Below, piece after piece: positions 9,903 to 19,272 of a stretch of DNA of 64,000 nucleotides; the stretch's first letter is position 1, and the number at the start of each line of letters is the position of its first letter. The position numbers and the translations under genes are program-made. The stretch is from Otatea glauca (lineage: Eukaryota; Streptophyta; Magnoliopsida; Poales; Poaceae): NCBI GenBank assembly GCA_036346275.1, contig CM070723.1, positions 32,804,176 to 32,868,175 on the forward strand. Direction: 5' to 3'. The notes beneath the pieces are model-generated. The model was not told the DNA's origin and searched no databases. It saw only the letters and a list, made by a program, of their open reading frames with translations.

Positions 9903-11160
9903 ATGGACCGAAGGTGGATGTATGACACGGACCGTTGCATCCCAGAGTTCTTTAATGGTGTGACTTGTTTTCTGAATGCGGCTGCGGCGCACAAGTCGAA
10001 GAAGCTGGCGGACTATGGGCCTGTTTGGGGAGTCGTGGTCAATAAAAGCTACTTTTGGTTTGTCATGGTGTAAAGAAATTGTAGTGGCGGTGTGGCTTTT
10101 CTTGTTATCTTTTATTAATCGCTTGTCGCACTGTAGCTTTTGAGGCCTAACCAAAATGGAAGGTAGCAACATAGTGAAGTACAGCGGCATCCGAGTGGGG
10201 AGGTGATGTGGAGGCGGCGAGGCGGGGTGGCAAAGGTTGGGAAGGCGGAGTGAGCGAGTTAGGAGGAGTTCAAGTGAAGCCACAGCTGAAAAGCTCCTCC
10301 TCGCAGCTGCAACTTTTGGGGGTGCTTCAGCTGTGGCTTAGCTTCCCAGCTGCTTTGCAGCCATGCTATTTGGGGGAGCTTTTAGCCTAAAGCTGAAGCA
10401 CAGCTCCCCCAAACAGGCCCTATATGTGCTGTCCATGCATTGATTGCAAAAATAAGAAGTTGTTTTCTACCATAGAGTCGATACGGGCACACTTGCTTCG
10501 AAGGTGTTTCAATGCTGGCTATACCTGTTTGACCGAGCACGGTGAAGATGAGATTGTACGTGAAGGGCAACACATTGATGAAGATGACGGAGACAACAAT
10601 ATGGCAGCGGTCGAAGATACGTTCGTTGATAGCCACGAAGACGATCTAGGTCAAATGTTGCGTGATGGGGAGGGGGACTTCACGTGTGAAAGAGAGTTTC
10701 AAAAGTTTCATCGTATAGTAGAGGACTCCACAACACTATTGTTCCCGGGCTGCAAGGAGGAGTACAAAAAACTGCATATTGTGCTTACACTACTGCAGTT
10801 GAAGGCAATCAATGGTTGGTCTGATAAGAGCTTCACTGAGCTGTTATGTCTCTTGGGGGACTTGCTTCCACAGGGTGACGTGTTGCCTGCAACTACGTAC
10901 CAGGCCAAGCAGGTTGTCTGCCCGTTGGGACTGGAAGTACAAAGAATACACGCATATCCAAACGATTGCATATTGTATCTCAATGAGTTTGCAGACATGA
11001 ATGCATGTGCTGTTTGCAAAGCAAAGCAGTATAAGGGCAACGATGATGATATCGATAATGATGATGTCGGGGTGAAGCGTAAGAAGAAGAGATCCCCTCG
11101 TAAGGTGGTGTGGTATTTCCCTATAATCCCCCGTCTGAAGCGATTGTCGCCCGATATCGC
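9903..11160 (+). pseudogene. CACTA transposase (TNPD/TNP2 type), 5' part only
   Basis: The start ATG at 9903 gives MDRRWMYDTDR, the characteristic beginning of the Transpos_assoc domain. It continues after a MITE (10017-10420) with the Cys pattern CCPCIDC, then IRAHLLRRCFNAGY and HGE, all features of that zinc-binding N-terminal domain. Further on come an acidic linker, the FPGCKEEYKKL...KAINGWSDKSFTELL region and CPLGLEVQRIHAYPNDCILY. The TNP2 transposase domain itself begins with WYFPIIPRLKRL near 11120 and is lost there: the sequence jumps into the second gene of the element. Removing the MITE and one TAT copy leaves the frame open across the site. No functional transposase can be made. 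Confidence 0.9.
10017..10420. mobile_element. Tourist/PIF-Harbinger-like MITE in the CACTA transposase
   Basis: The ends GGGCCTGTTTGGGGAG and, on the minus strand, GGGCCTGTTTGGGGGAG form terminal inverted repeats, and TAT lies on both sides (10014-10016 and 10421-10423). The inside is rich in AGCTGAAGC and CAGCTGTGGC palindromic pieces, as in GGGCCTGTTTGG MITEs of grasses. A frame antisense to it at 9879-10283 is not a gene. Superfamily assignment rests on the 3-bp duplication and terminal sequence only. Confidence 0.85.
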
Positions 11161-13010
11161 CGGGATTCACCAGGGTCGAAGTGGACAATATAGTCCGCCA
11201 ATACCGTAAAATAGAGGTAGAGATCCCTGGCAAGGATGGAACAACAAACTAGGAGAAAACGTACATGGCTTCCTCGCGTGGCGTAAGAGCTTGATTAAGT
11301 TTGGCTCGGACAACAAAGATGATGATTAGCCACTCTCCACACAGAGACATCCCACCCTTGTCGCCACCACACAAAAAAAGTCCAACTTCTCCGCTGGCAC
11401 CAACCAGAAAAAGTCCAACTCCTCCGCCGACATATGAAAAGAATCGAACACCAGCACCATCTCGAAAGTCGGCACCGTCGTCTAAGAAATCTCAATCATC
11501 TGTGAAGTCAGCACAACCCCTGAAGAAATTACCAGCTGAGATGACTGAAGAAGAACAGAAAAAGCATGTAAGCATCAGCGTAACATCTCACTTTAAAAAG
11601 GTGCCATCACCTACGAAGATTAAAGTTGATGCTAATGCGCAAAAGTTTTCCTTGAGTATGGGAAAAGTGCAAAAGATGGGGCAAGCTTCTGAACCTTGCA
11701 AAATGTCAGACTATGAACGCATATCTAGAAAGCAATACTTGAAGGCGGTAAGTGTCGACGCGTTGAGGTCGGAAGCTCAAGCAAATGCTGCTCAACGAGA
11801 TGCTCACGAGCAAGGTCTAAGGTGGAAGTTCTTTATGGGGAAACCGCTGGTTAAACCAGCTCATTTCGACCACCTAACAACACAACTGCGGCGCGTCCAT
11901 CAGTGGTACATGCAGCAATCCAATGATGGTATGGATGCGTTTGCAGTCAGATACACAAAGCAGGATTTTTACAATGGGGATAACATCTTCTGGGTGGGTT
12001 TCGAGGAGTTGTATATGTTGTACCAGCAAGATGCCCTGGACGTGAATATACTTAAACTGTGGACTTTGTAAGTCTCTACGTATATTATTGTACATTTTTG
12101 TACTGTTTAATTGCATGTCTAACTTATTTCTTATATAGAATGGAGATACAGATATGTAGAAGAAATGGCAATGATAATCTAGCATTTCTAGATCTGGGGC
12201 TTATCAACGAGAAGCTTGTGAAGGACAATCCACAGTATAATGAAGACTATTTATTTAATACTTTCTTGAAGTTGCAATACAAAACCTCCATACTTTAACC
12301 CTGTAACTTTAAGTATGTATTTCCCTACTTCTAATATCATTTTACTATTTTTGCGTAACACGTACGATGTGGGAGTAATTGACTACGTTGACATATATGT
12401 GTAGGTTTCACTGGGTCCTCCTCGTCATCTAGTTAGATGCTAGTAGGATTTTTATCTTGGACTCTAGGAGAAAACCAACTAATCTATATCAAGACTTTTG
12501 GGACATGCTGAACAGGTAAACTCGATCGTTGCGTTATTGCTCTAGCAATATTCTATTCTATTGCATTTAAGTTTAATTACTATTCAAAATCATTCATAGG
12601 GCATTCGCACGATACTGCAAAAAAAGTGTTCGGTATTGTCCCTATAGGAAATATTTTGAAATAATAACCGACTTTCCATGCATGAGCCAGGACCCGGGAA
12701 ACAATTTATGTGCATAATATGTATGTACAAATATACATTCAATTGTCACGGAGATTGTCGGCTATATCGAAGCCATGGTACATAATTACACATTGATGCC
12801 TACTTTTCTTTCATTTAACATATCATCATCATTAATTAACTTTCTCTTTTCTCTAATAACAGCGCTCCAAGCTAAGAACCAATAAGTTATTACTGACAGA
12901 AATTATAGCAATTTAAGAACAGATCGCCGGATTCATTCATGATGAGATCATCAATCCAAAAGGCGAGTTCCACGAGTAGCCTCATCGCCCTCATTCCTTC
13001 GATCTCAACC
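11161..13010 (+). pseudogene. CACTA second gene: DUF8039-like segment, Pro-rich linker, Ulp1/C48 peptidase
   Basis: Downstream of the deletion junction the text reads RVEVDNIV...IEVEIPGKDG...VHGFLAWRKS, the end of the DUF8039-type domain found in grass CACTA second genes. A Lys/Ser/Pro-rich linker follows (11340-11530), then LRRVHQWYMQQSNDGMDAF and FEELYMLYQQDALDVNIL. A GT-AG intron at 12068-12138 keeps the frame into MEIQICRRNG. Later exons, separated by GT-AG-like introns, hold FHWVLLVI (catalytic His, near 12407), the DSRR position, and QDPGNNLC (near 12690; oxyanion Gln and Cys region of a C48 fold). The end resembles EQIAGFIHDEIINPKGEF. In-frame stops, for example after the HWVLLVI motif and after YKTSIL, show that it is dead. 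Its role in the element is unknown. Confidence 0.8.
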
Positions 13011-13472
13011 CGTGACATGCCTACTTCAACACCTTGTACTGTAGTCGGTGCAAAATCAAAGTGAATGAGATGTAGTCAAACTATATTTGTAAACAAACCA
13101 TTGTAAAAACCAAATATTGTGATGCTTTAATATATTTGAATTATGATTTTAACGATGCTTTATATACTATATATTGACACTGTATAAAAAATTGTATAAA
13201 AATATATATATTGCAGAAAAAATATGCAATAAAAACATTTGATGCACGGCTTATCACTGCCGGTTCTTGGATAGAACCGGCAGTGATATGTAACTATCAC
13301 TGCCGGATTGTGGTTTGAACTGGCAGTGATAGTTCGATGTCACCGCCAGTTGTAGATAGAACCATCAGTGATAATCCCTAGTATCACTGCCGACCAATCA
13401 CTGCCGGCCCCGGTAACCGGCAGTGATGGAGTTTTGGAGCCGGCAGAGATGTGCTGTTCTGTAGTAGTGGTA

Positions 13473-14740
13473 GTATCTTCCCAACCCCATTCGGTCCATG
13501 GCGCGAGCAAGCGAGGCACTGTGATGCATGCAGTGGTCCGGTGATGCATGTACGGCGAGGCCACCGTTAGGATACGGGTAGGTTTCACTTAGAGGTGAAA
13601 ACGGGTCGGATACAGGCGGATATTGCTCTTTTCATATCTTAACTCATATTTTTCCTGGATTCAGAACTAGATACCGGCTAGCTGGATATAGATACTAATC
13701 CGGGTTATTCAGAATACGAAAATAGGACGGATACATGACGGATTCTGGCCAGAAACAGATAGTGCAGACGTACATAGAGTAGTATATATTGAATCAAACC
13801 ACTTGAGTACATGACTATAATAGCAAGTTACTCCCTTTGGTCACAAATAGTTGTTGTTTTGGACATAGATACAGTCGAACTTTCGAACCATTGTCATCAC
13901 AAGAAGAGCAGGGAAATAAGCACCAGCAGAGTAAAAAGAAAGAAAGAAAGTTGTTGGATTGTTTTTTCATGGAAATTGTAGCATATCATGTATCAGCACC
14001 ACAAACCAGTAGAAGAAAAATGACATCAATTAACACCAACCTCCCCCCTCTCTTCACCAATCACCACTAGATTTCCTTTCTTTCCAAAATGACAACTAGC
14101 CTTGTACCCTCCTCCCCCTCCACCAAAATTTTGATACCACCATTTCTCCAAGGAACAAATCTTCCAATGGATTCTGATGTTTTGCTATATGGTATGTACA
14201 TATAAGGAAAATCGCAACCAGCATATTCCCTCTCTACCTCCCTCCCCTCTCCCCCCTCTGTGATATGCTGATCTAGACAACATTACAAACATTGCCATCC
14301 TTGAAGCAGGGTGCTGCCCTATGGACTATGAGGTAAAGCAACATGTATCAAATACAAGAGGTGATAAAGCCCAAAATGTGAAAGAATTAAATGGGGTTGG
14401 CATATGAACGGTAAAAGGAGTAACAACAGATGGGTAATGAGGGAAAGGGAAAAAATGGGGGAGGCTCCTCCACATACCAATCTTAGCTCATTATGCTCAT
14501 GCTCAATGGGGAAATATTATGCAGCTGGTGAAATGCTGTGGAGGCTGGTATTGTTGCAAGTTTAACAGTAAAAATATGGCAAGGGAAAGGGGAGCCCTAT
14601 TTAGCAATGGAATTGGGAAATTGGGGTACCGGTCCTGTATGCTTCTGAAGAACTAGATACAGCATACTGCCTCTCTGATTAGCGCAAGACATGCAAACTA
14701 GGTCATATCATCTCCTTCACTCTCACCCCATCAAGGTGAC
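13473..14740. other. Non-coding block with two MITE remnants; possible old 3' UTR
   Basis: 13587-13780 starts TTAGAGGTGAAAACGGGTCG and holds GGATATAGATACTAATCCG-like repeats, resembling one half of a hAT-type MITE. Near 13829 CTCCCTTTGGTCACAAATAG with TTTTGGACAT resembles one Stowaway end. 13900-14720 has balanced composition and few TE-like features; on the minus strand it resembles the 3' untranslated region of a gene, but I cannot identify one. Confidence 0.35.
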
Positions 14741-15040
14741 ACCAAAATTTGGAAAGGTATAATCAATTTGTAAGGTTCAAGTTAACACATATCATAATCG
14801 AGTTAGGAGTGGATTCTATCAGAGTCGTTTCTCACAAACCATTGAATGTACAACCCAATAGTTTCATGTATACTCAGTTACAGCGGGAAACACCTTTTCG
14901 ATTCACAAGTTGTTTAGCAGTCCCTAGCAGGACATAGCAACCCTCCAAATACATATAACATAGTGATCATTATCTGATCCGTTTGCTTCACGGTACTAGA
15001 TGTGTGGCACCCTATGATAGCTTGATCCTTTACTTGATCT
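14741..15040 (-). other. Non-coding; fragment resembling the Tat LTR start
   Basis: CACCAAAATTTGGAAAGGTATAATCAA at the beginning resembles the LTR start of the Tat gypsy element (CACCAAAATTTGGTAAGTATAGTCAAA at 38200 and 49137). Similarity fades within about 80 bases, so only a relic is suggested. Confidence 0.3.
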
Positions 15041-15630
15041 TTTGGTGGATAACTCAGTTGCAGTTGATTCTCCAACCACATTTGGAAAGGCCATACACTT
15101 CCCTAATCCAACCAAATCGAGGGGCTAGAGAAATATCTCCTGTTAAAGGGTAGGGACAAATTCCATCTTGTTCATTCACATTCTTCTGCACTCTTCAGAG
15201 TAAACCTGAAAATTACGTTGATGACAACCTAGCTATGATCGTGCTTGGCAATCCTAGATAAACTATTACACAAGTAAGAAACAATTACAATCTCATGTCC
15301 AAGGATCCCTCGTACACTGTTTATGAGAGAGTGAAAACACTTATAAGAATATAACAATTCATGTAGTGCCTCAAGGTGGATCAACCAACATGTCCTATAA
15401 CATGTCTCTACATTATTGCTTTAATATCTCATATCCATGGTTCCTGAATCATGACCATCAATCAATAGATGTGCTTATATATAAATCAGAACTATCCCAC
15501 ATAATGATATAATGTCAAGGATAATTTAGAATAACATCATAATGTCAATAAAGAGTTTCATAAATAAGTCACATACATGTTAATCAATATAAATGATAGC
15601 CTATTTAAGGTATAAATAACATATTGTTAA
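15041..15630 (-). mobile_element. Ancient decayed copia LTR (same family as 22915-24270)
   Basis: Colinear matches to the minus-orientated copia LTR include ATATCTCC...GACAAATTCCATCTTG, GAGTAAACCTGAAA, AACTATTACACAAGTA, AATCTCATGTCCAAGGATC, CAACATGTC...TACATTATTG, ATCTCATATCCATGGTTC, and AAGTCACATACATGTTAATCAATA. Ends and internal indels are too worn to place exactly. It is much older than the other copies here. Confidence 0.7.
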
Positions 15631-16743
15631 AAATTTTAAAAACATAAAAACCATAAAGTCATCCCTATGAACACGCGGTAGCGACATAGATCATAGAGTA
15701 GCACAACAGGCTGTGGGGTGCGGTGGTATGGACCAAGGCGCACGTGTGGTGTGCACAGCTATGTGAGGGCAACCAGCCATTGCAGTGCATAATGTGGTGT
15801 GCGAACATCATCCAGTTCATCGCACATTTTGGTCATCAATGTTTGGTATAGAGCAGACAATGTGGCCGTTGTCTAGCGCGTCATTGTGTAGTCTCGTCAA
15901 CATGCAGTGCGTTGTGGTTATCATCGTCTTGGATGTATCGCACAGTCATGATTGTCCTCTAGTACATCAAGTGCAGCCATCATCGTTGTCCGCCGCAACA
16001 CGAGCATTGCAGTTGCGGTAATTGTTGAATGCATCGTTGTCTTGTCCCTTCGACATGTAGTGTGTTGCAATCATCATCATCGCCGCTCTTTTGTGCATAA
16101 TCTCTATGCGTTAGTACTTTTCGAAAAAATTGTAGGTGAATGTAATCTGGATTGAAATTTGTGAAACTTTTATGCACAACTTTTGGATGAATACAACATA
16201 TTGTTTGGGATAAAATTTGCAGTGCACTTGACCGTTGTACATGAGTCAAAGAAAAAAAATAAAATTTGGAAGTTTCAAAATTTTCCATATTTGTTACTAC
16301 AAAAAATGGAGATAAGATCTGACATACCATATCTTCCATTTCTCTCTCAAATCATATAATCATGTACTTGTGTTAATGTATCCTAATCTAGGACAGCACG
16401 AATCTCAAAGGTGTCAAGAACGTCAGCGATACGGGGTGCTGGCGGCCAAGGAATTTCATTGGCTTGAGTAGAGTACTTGAGTTGACATTAAGGTAGTAAA
16501 ACTGCTTTCTTTTGACCATCATGCAACTCAGAATATTTGTAATTTTGTATGAAACCTAGTCAATATAAATTTGCACGGATCACTCAAACTGATAGGATTT
16601 TTTTGTTAAGAGGGAAACTGATAGGATTTAAATGTCAAATATTTTCTCCATACCTACGATGTCAGGAATGCCGAATTGAAGCATTGCTAGCTATCCGTAG
16701 TGTGAAATTGAGAAAACCCTTCAGTGGACAGGAGAAAAATGAA
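15631..16743. other. Non-coding stretch, no recognised gene
   Basis: 15770-16090 contains recurring CATCATCGTTGTC and GCAGTGCGTTGTGG motifs, suggesting a very degenerate tandem repeat with about a 150-base period. 16100-16740 shows nothing I recognise; short open frames here lack domain signals and splice context. Confidence 0.4.
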
Positions 16744-17809
16744 TAGGGGTGGCAGTTTTACCTGTAGATTTGGGTACTCGCAGGTACCTAACCCGATAAG
16801 AATGGGTACGGATATCCCTTCATACCCATGGGTTTTTGGGTTTGGTACCCAATAAGATCATATGATAGACGTGGATGTTAATTTATACCCATGGTACCCG
16901 ATGGGTATCCTATGACATGTGGATCCCACTTTTAAATATACATTAAAAATTAAAACCCTAGATCCAGTGCGGCAGTGCCTCGGCTCGGCTGCCCTTTGCC
17001 GCACCCATCGCCCCCCAACCCTCTCGCCTCGTCACAACCTCGCACCCCACAGCTGCCTCCTACACCACAGCCGCGGCCCGTAGGCCGCAATCCCCCTTCG
17101 CCTCTAGCCTCCTCACCCCCTGGTCAGCAGACAACGCCTCTTCCCCCACGGCTGCCTCATCCCCCATGGTGCGCCCATTGCCCCCCTTACCCCAATCACC
17201 CCCCACGGTGCCTTATCCCCTACAGTCGCCTCCTCCCCCATGGTGCCCCCTTCGCCCCTCGTCGCCTCAGTTGCCCCCATCACCCCCACGGCTGCCTCCT
17301 CCCCACAGCGCCACCTTCGCCCCCTCGCCCCCAAGGCACCTACTCCCCCACGGGCCACGTCCGTCTCCTCAAGCTCCTCCTCATGGTAGCATCGGGCTCC
17401 TCCCCACGGTGGCCTCGGTCTCCTCCGCCATGGCCACCTCCCTCGGTTGCTGGTATTGCGTGCGGGCGGGAGCGTGTGCGGCAGGAGCATGTTGTGGCCG
17501 TGGCACCCCCACCTCTCCGCCTTTCCCTCCGCGATGGCTATGGCTACAGTGGGCGCGGCGACGGCCCTCCCCTTCCCCTTCCCTCTCCAGCCAGGTACAC
17601 TCCGCCTTCCCCTTCCGCCTCCGGTCCTCCGGCCGAGTGCCCACTAGCCATTGGTACCCATTGGGTGTCAGGTACCTGTCAGGTTCGGGCGTGGGCACTG
17701 ATCTATGCTCGTGAAGCTTAGTGGATTAGGGTGGGTGGCACGTGTTCGCGTTTAGCTTGCAGGTCTAAGGTGGTTGTACTCAGAGGTACCCACCCGATTA
17801 CCATACCTA
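16744..17809. mobile_element. hAT-type non-autonomous element with GC-rich interior (1066 bp)
   Basis: The left end is TAGGGGTGGCAGTTTTACC; the right end on the minus strand is TAGGTATGGTAATCGGGTGG. The 8-bp flanks AAAATGAA (16736-16743) and GAAATGAA (17810-17817) match at 7 of 8. Near both ends GGTACC and GGGTACC repeats occur in opposite orientation. The interior 16970-17700 is very C-rich and gives long proline-rich open frames in several frames on both strands; that is a composition effect, not evidence of a gene. Confidence 0.75.
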
Positions 17810-17819
17810 GAAATGAAGT

Positions 17820-18545
17820 ATAGATTCTTGAAGAAAGAAAAGTTTGGCTGCCAAGTTGAGCTCAAAAGGTCAGGGGATCTGATGAGGACATCACTTCTTC
17901 GGATTCAACCACAACACCCACTTCTTCAACACCTCCAACAATGATGCAAGGACCGATGACTCGAGCTCGTGCACGTGAACTGAACTACGTCCTCCTGCTT
18001 AGGAATGAAGGTCCAGAATAAAGGCAAGAAGATGAATAGGGTGCTGCGCACCAAATCTTGGGGCTAGGCCCATGTAATAAAGATAGTCTTACTCAAACAA
18101 GGAAAGGAATAGAGGAAATTGCGTCCTGCCTTTGCTGCTGGCCGAATTTCCCTCTTCCTTCCCCTATTTAGCCTAGGCCGAACCTCCCTTTGTGGGGTGG
18201 GTTTTCTTTTGTTTCAGTTTAGCTATTTTGCAAACTTTGTTCTTCAGTTGTGTCCAGTGACCACCTGTAAGACAGCATTGTGAACCCCCAATTTAAGTGA
18301 ATTCGGTTTGCCTACATCTTGTTCTTGCTTGTCCGTAGATTGCTTGCAGGATTTGAACCTAGTGTTCAGGTTGATCTTACTGTTCCAGCGAGGTCAATAA
18401 CCATTTGGAGTTGGTTCCGCGATTGCTAAGCGCCACGACTTGTTCGTTCGTAGTCGGATCGCGAGAGTCGCCTCCTCCAATCGATAGTTACCCTCTCACC
18501 GAAAGATCGGGCACTTCAAGCCTATCAGGATCGAAGGAGATGATG
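17820..18545 (+). mobile_element. Ty3/gypsy 3' end remnant: pol C-terminus and LTR
   Basis: Around 17890-18020 the text reads GPMTRARARELNYVLLL, a C-terminal signature common in grass gypsy polyproteins, after a Thr/Ser/Pro-rich linker. It is followed by CATGTAATAAAGATAG and a sequence ending CACCGAAAGATCGGGCAC, typical of an LTR 3' part. No matching 5' part is visible in the window. Confidence 0.6.
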
Positions 18546-19272
18546 AATGTAATGTCCACGAAGATATGAACAAAGATCTGAATGCAATAGGTTAGGCATT
18601 ATACTGCTAATTCAGAAATCTGGAAAATTGTAATATGCTTGGTGACGGGAACTATGCAGATAGCACTATATCCTTGATGTAAATCATGGTTGTCCGACCG
18701 GGAACACCCTCTTTTTTTTTTTAAACGACGAATGCCCTTCTCAGAGCTAGCCCCATTAAGAAGCTTCTTTATTTCCTTAACTTTATCAGATATTCAGATG
18801 TAATCCATAGACCTGATAAACCATTTTATATTTGGCTCATGCACTAACACGTGCACCATATATCACCTTAACTTGGTGACGCATCTACTTCTAACAAAAA
18901 CCACGTACTGTATACATATTATATGCCCAAACTAGTAATATAATCATGTTGAGGCAGACACACTGTCGTAACGGATCTAGGTGAACCTTTTCTTATGAGA
19001 GAAAATGACTACGAATGCCCTTCTCAGAGCCAGCCCCATTAAGAAGCTTCTTTATTTCCTTAACTTTATCAGATATTCAGATGTAATCCATAGACCGCAT
19101 AAACCATTTTATATTTGGCTCATGCACTCACACGTGCACCATATATTACCTTAAGTTGTTGACGCATCTACTTCTAACAAAAACCACCGTATACATATTA
19201 TATGCCCAAAACTAGTAATATAATTATGTTGAGGCACCTTTTCTTATGAGAGAAAATGTCTACCTTGTGATG
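18546..19272. repeat. Non-coding region with a 283-bp tandem duplication
   Basis: AATGCCCTTCTCAGAGC at 18731 recurs at 19014, and the following sequence (CCATTAAGAAGCTTCTTTATTT...CATATTATATGCCC...GTTGAGGCA...TTCTTATGAGAGAAAATG) is repeated with few substitutions and two short deletions in the second copy. No gene is seen. The second copy ends just before the gypsy element at 19273. Confidence 0.9.

Larger units (their letters stand above)
8684..13469 (+). mobile_element. CACTA (En/Spm) element, 4.8 kb, internally deleted
   Basis: The left end CACTACTACAGAACAGG and the right end, on the minus strand CACTACTACAGAACAGC, share a 16-base terminal inverted repeat. GTA flanks both sides (8681-8683, 13470-13472), a perfect 3-bp target duplication. 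Subterminal TATCACTGCCGGTTC repeats occupy 8700-9010 and 13250-13440. The interior carries an N-terminal transposase remnant and a second gene with a Ulp1/C48 domain, both on the plus strand. It is defective because most of the transposase is missing. Confidence 0.93.

Noticed and set aside
9879..10283. 134-codon minus-strand frame
   Set aside because: It crosses the boundary between the CACTA transposase and the inserted MITE, so it is a chance frame.
16975..17721. Long proline-rich open frames (up to 248 codons) on both strands
   Set aside because: Open frames overlap in several frames on both strands and reflect C-rich repeat composition inside a hAT-type element.
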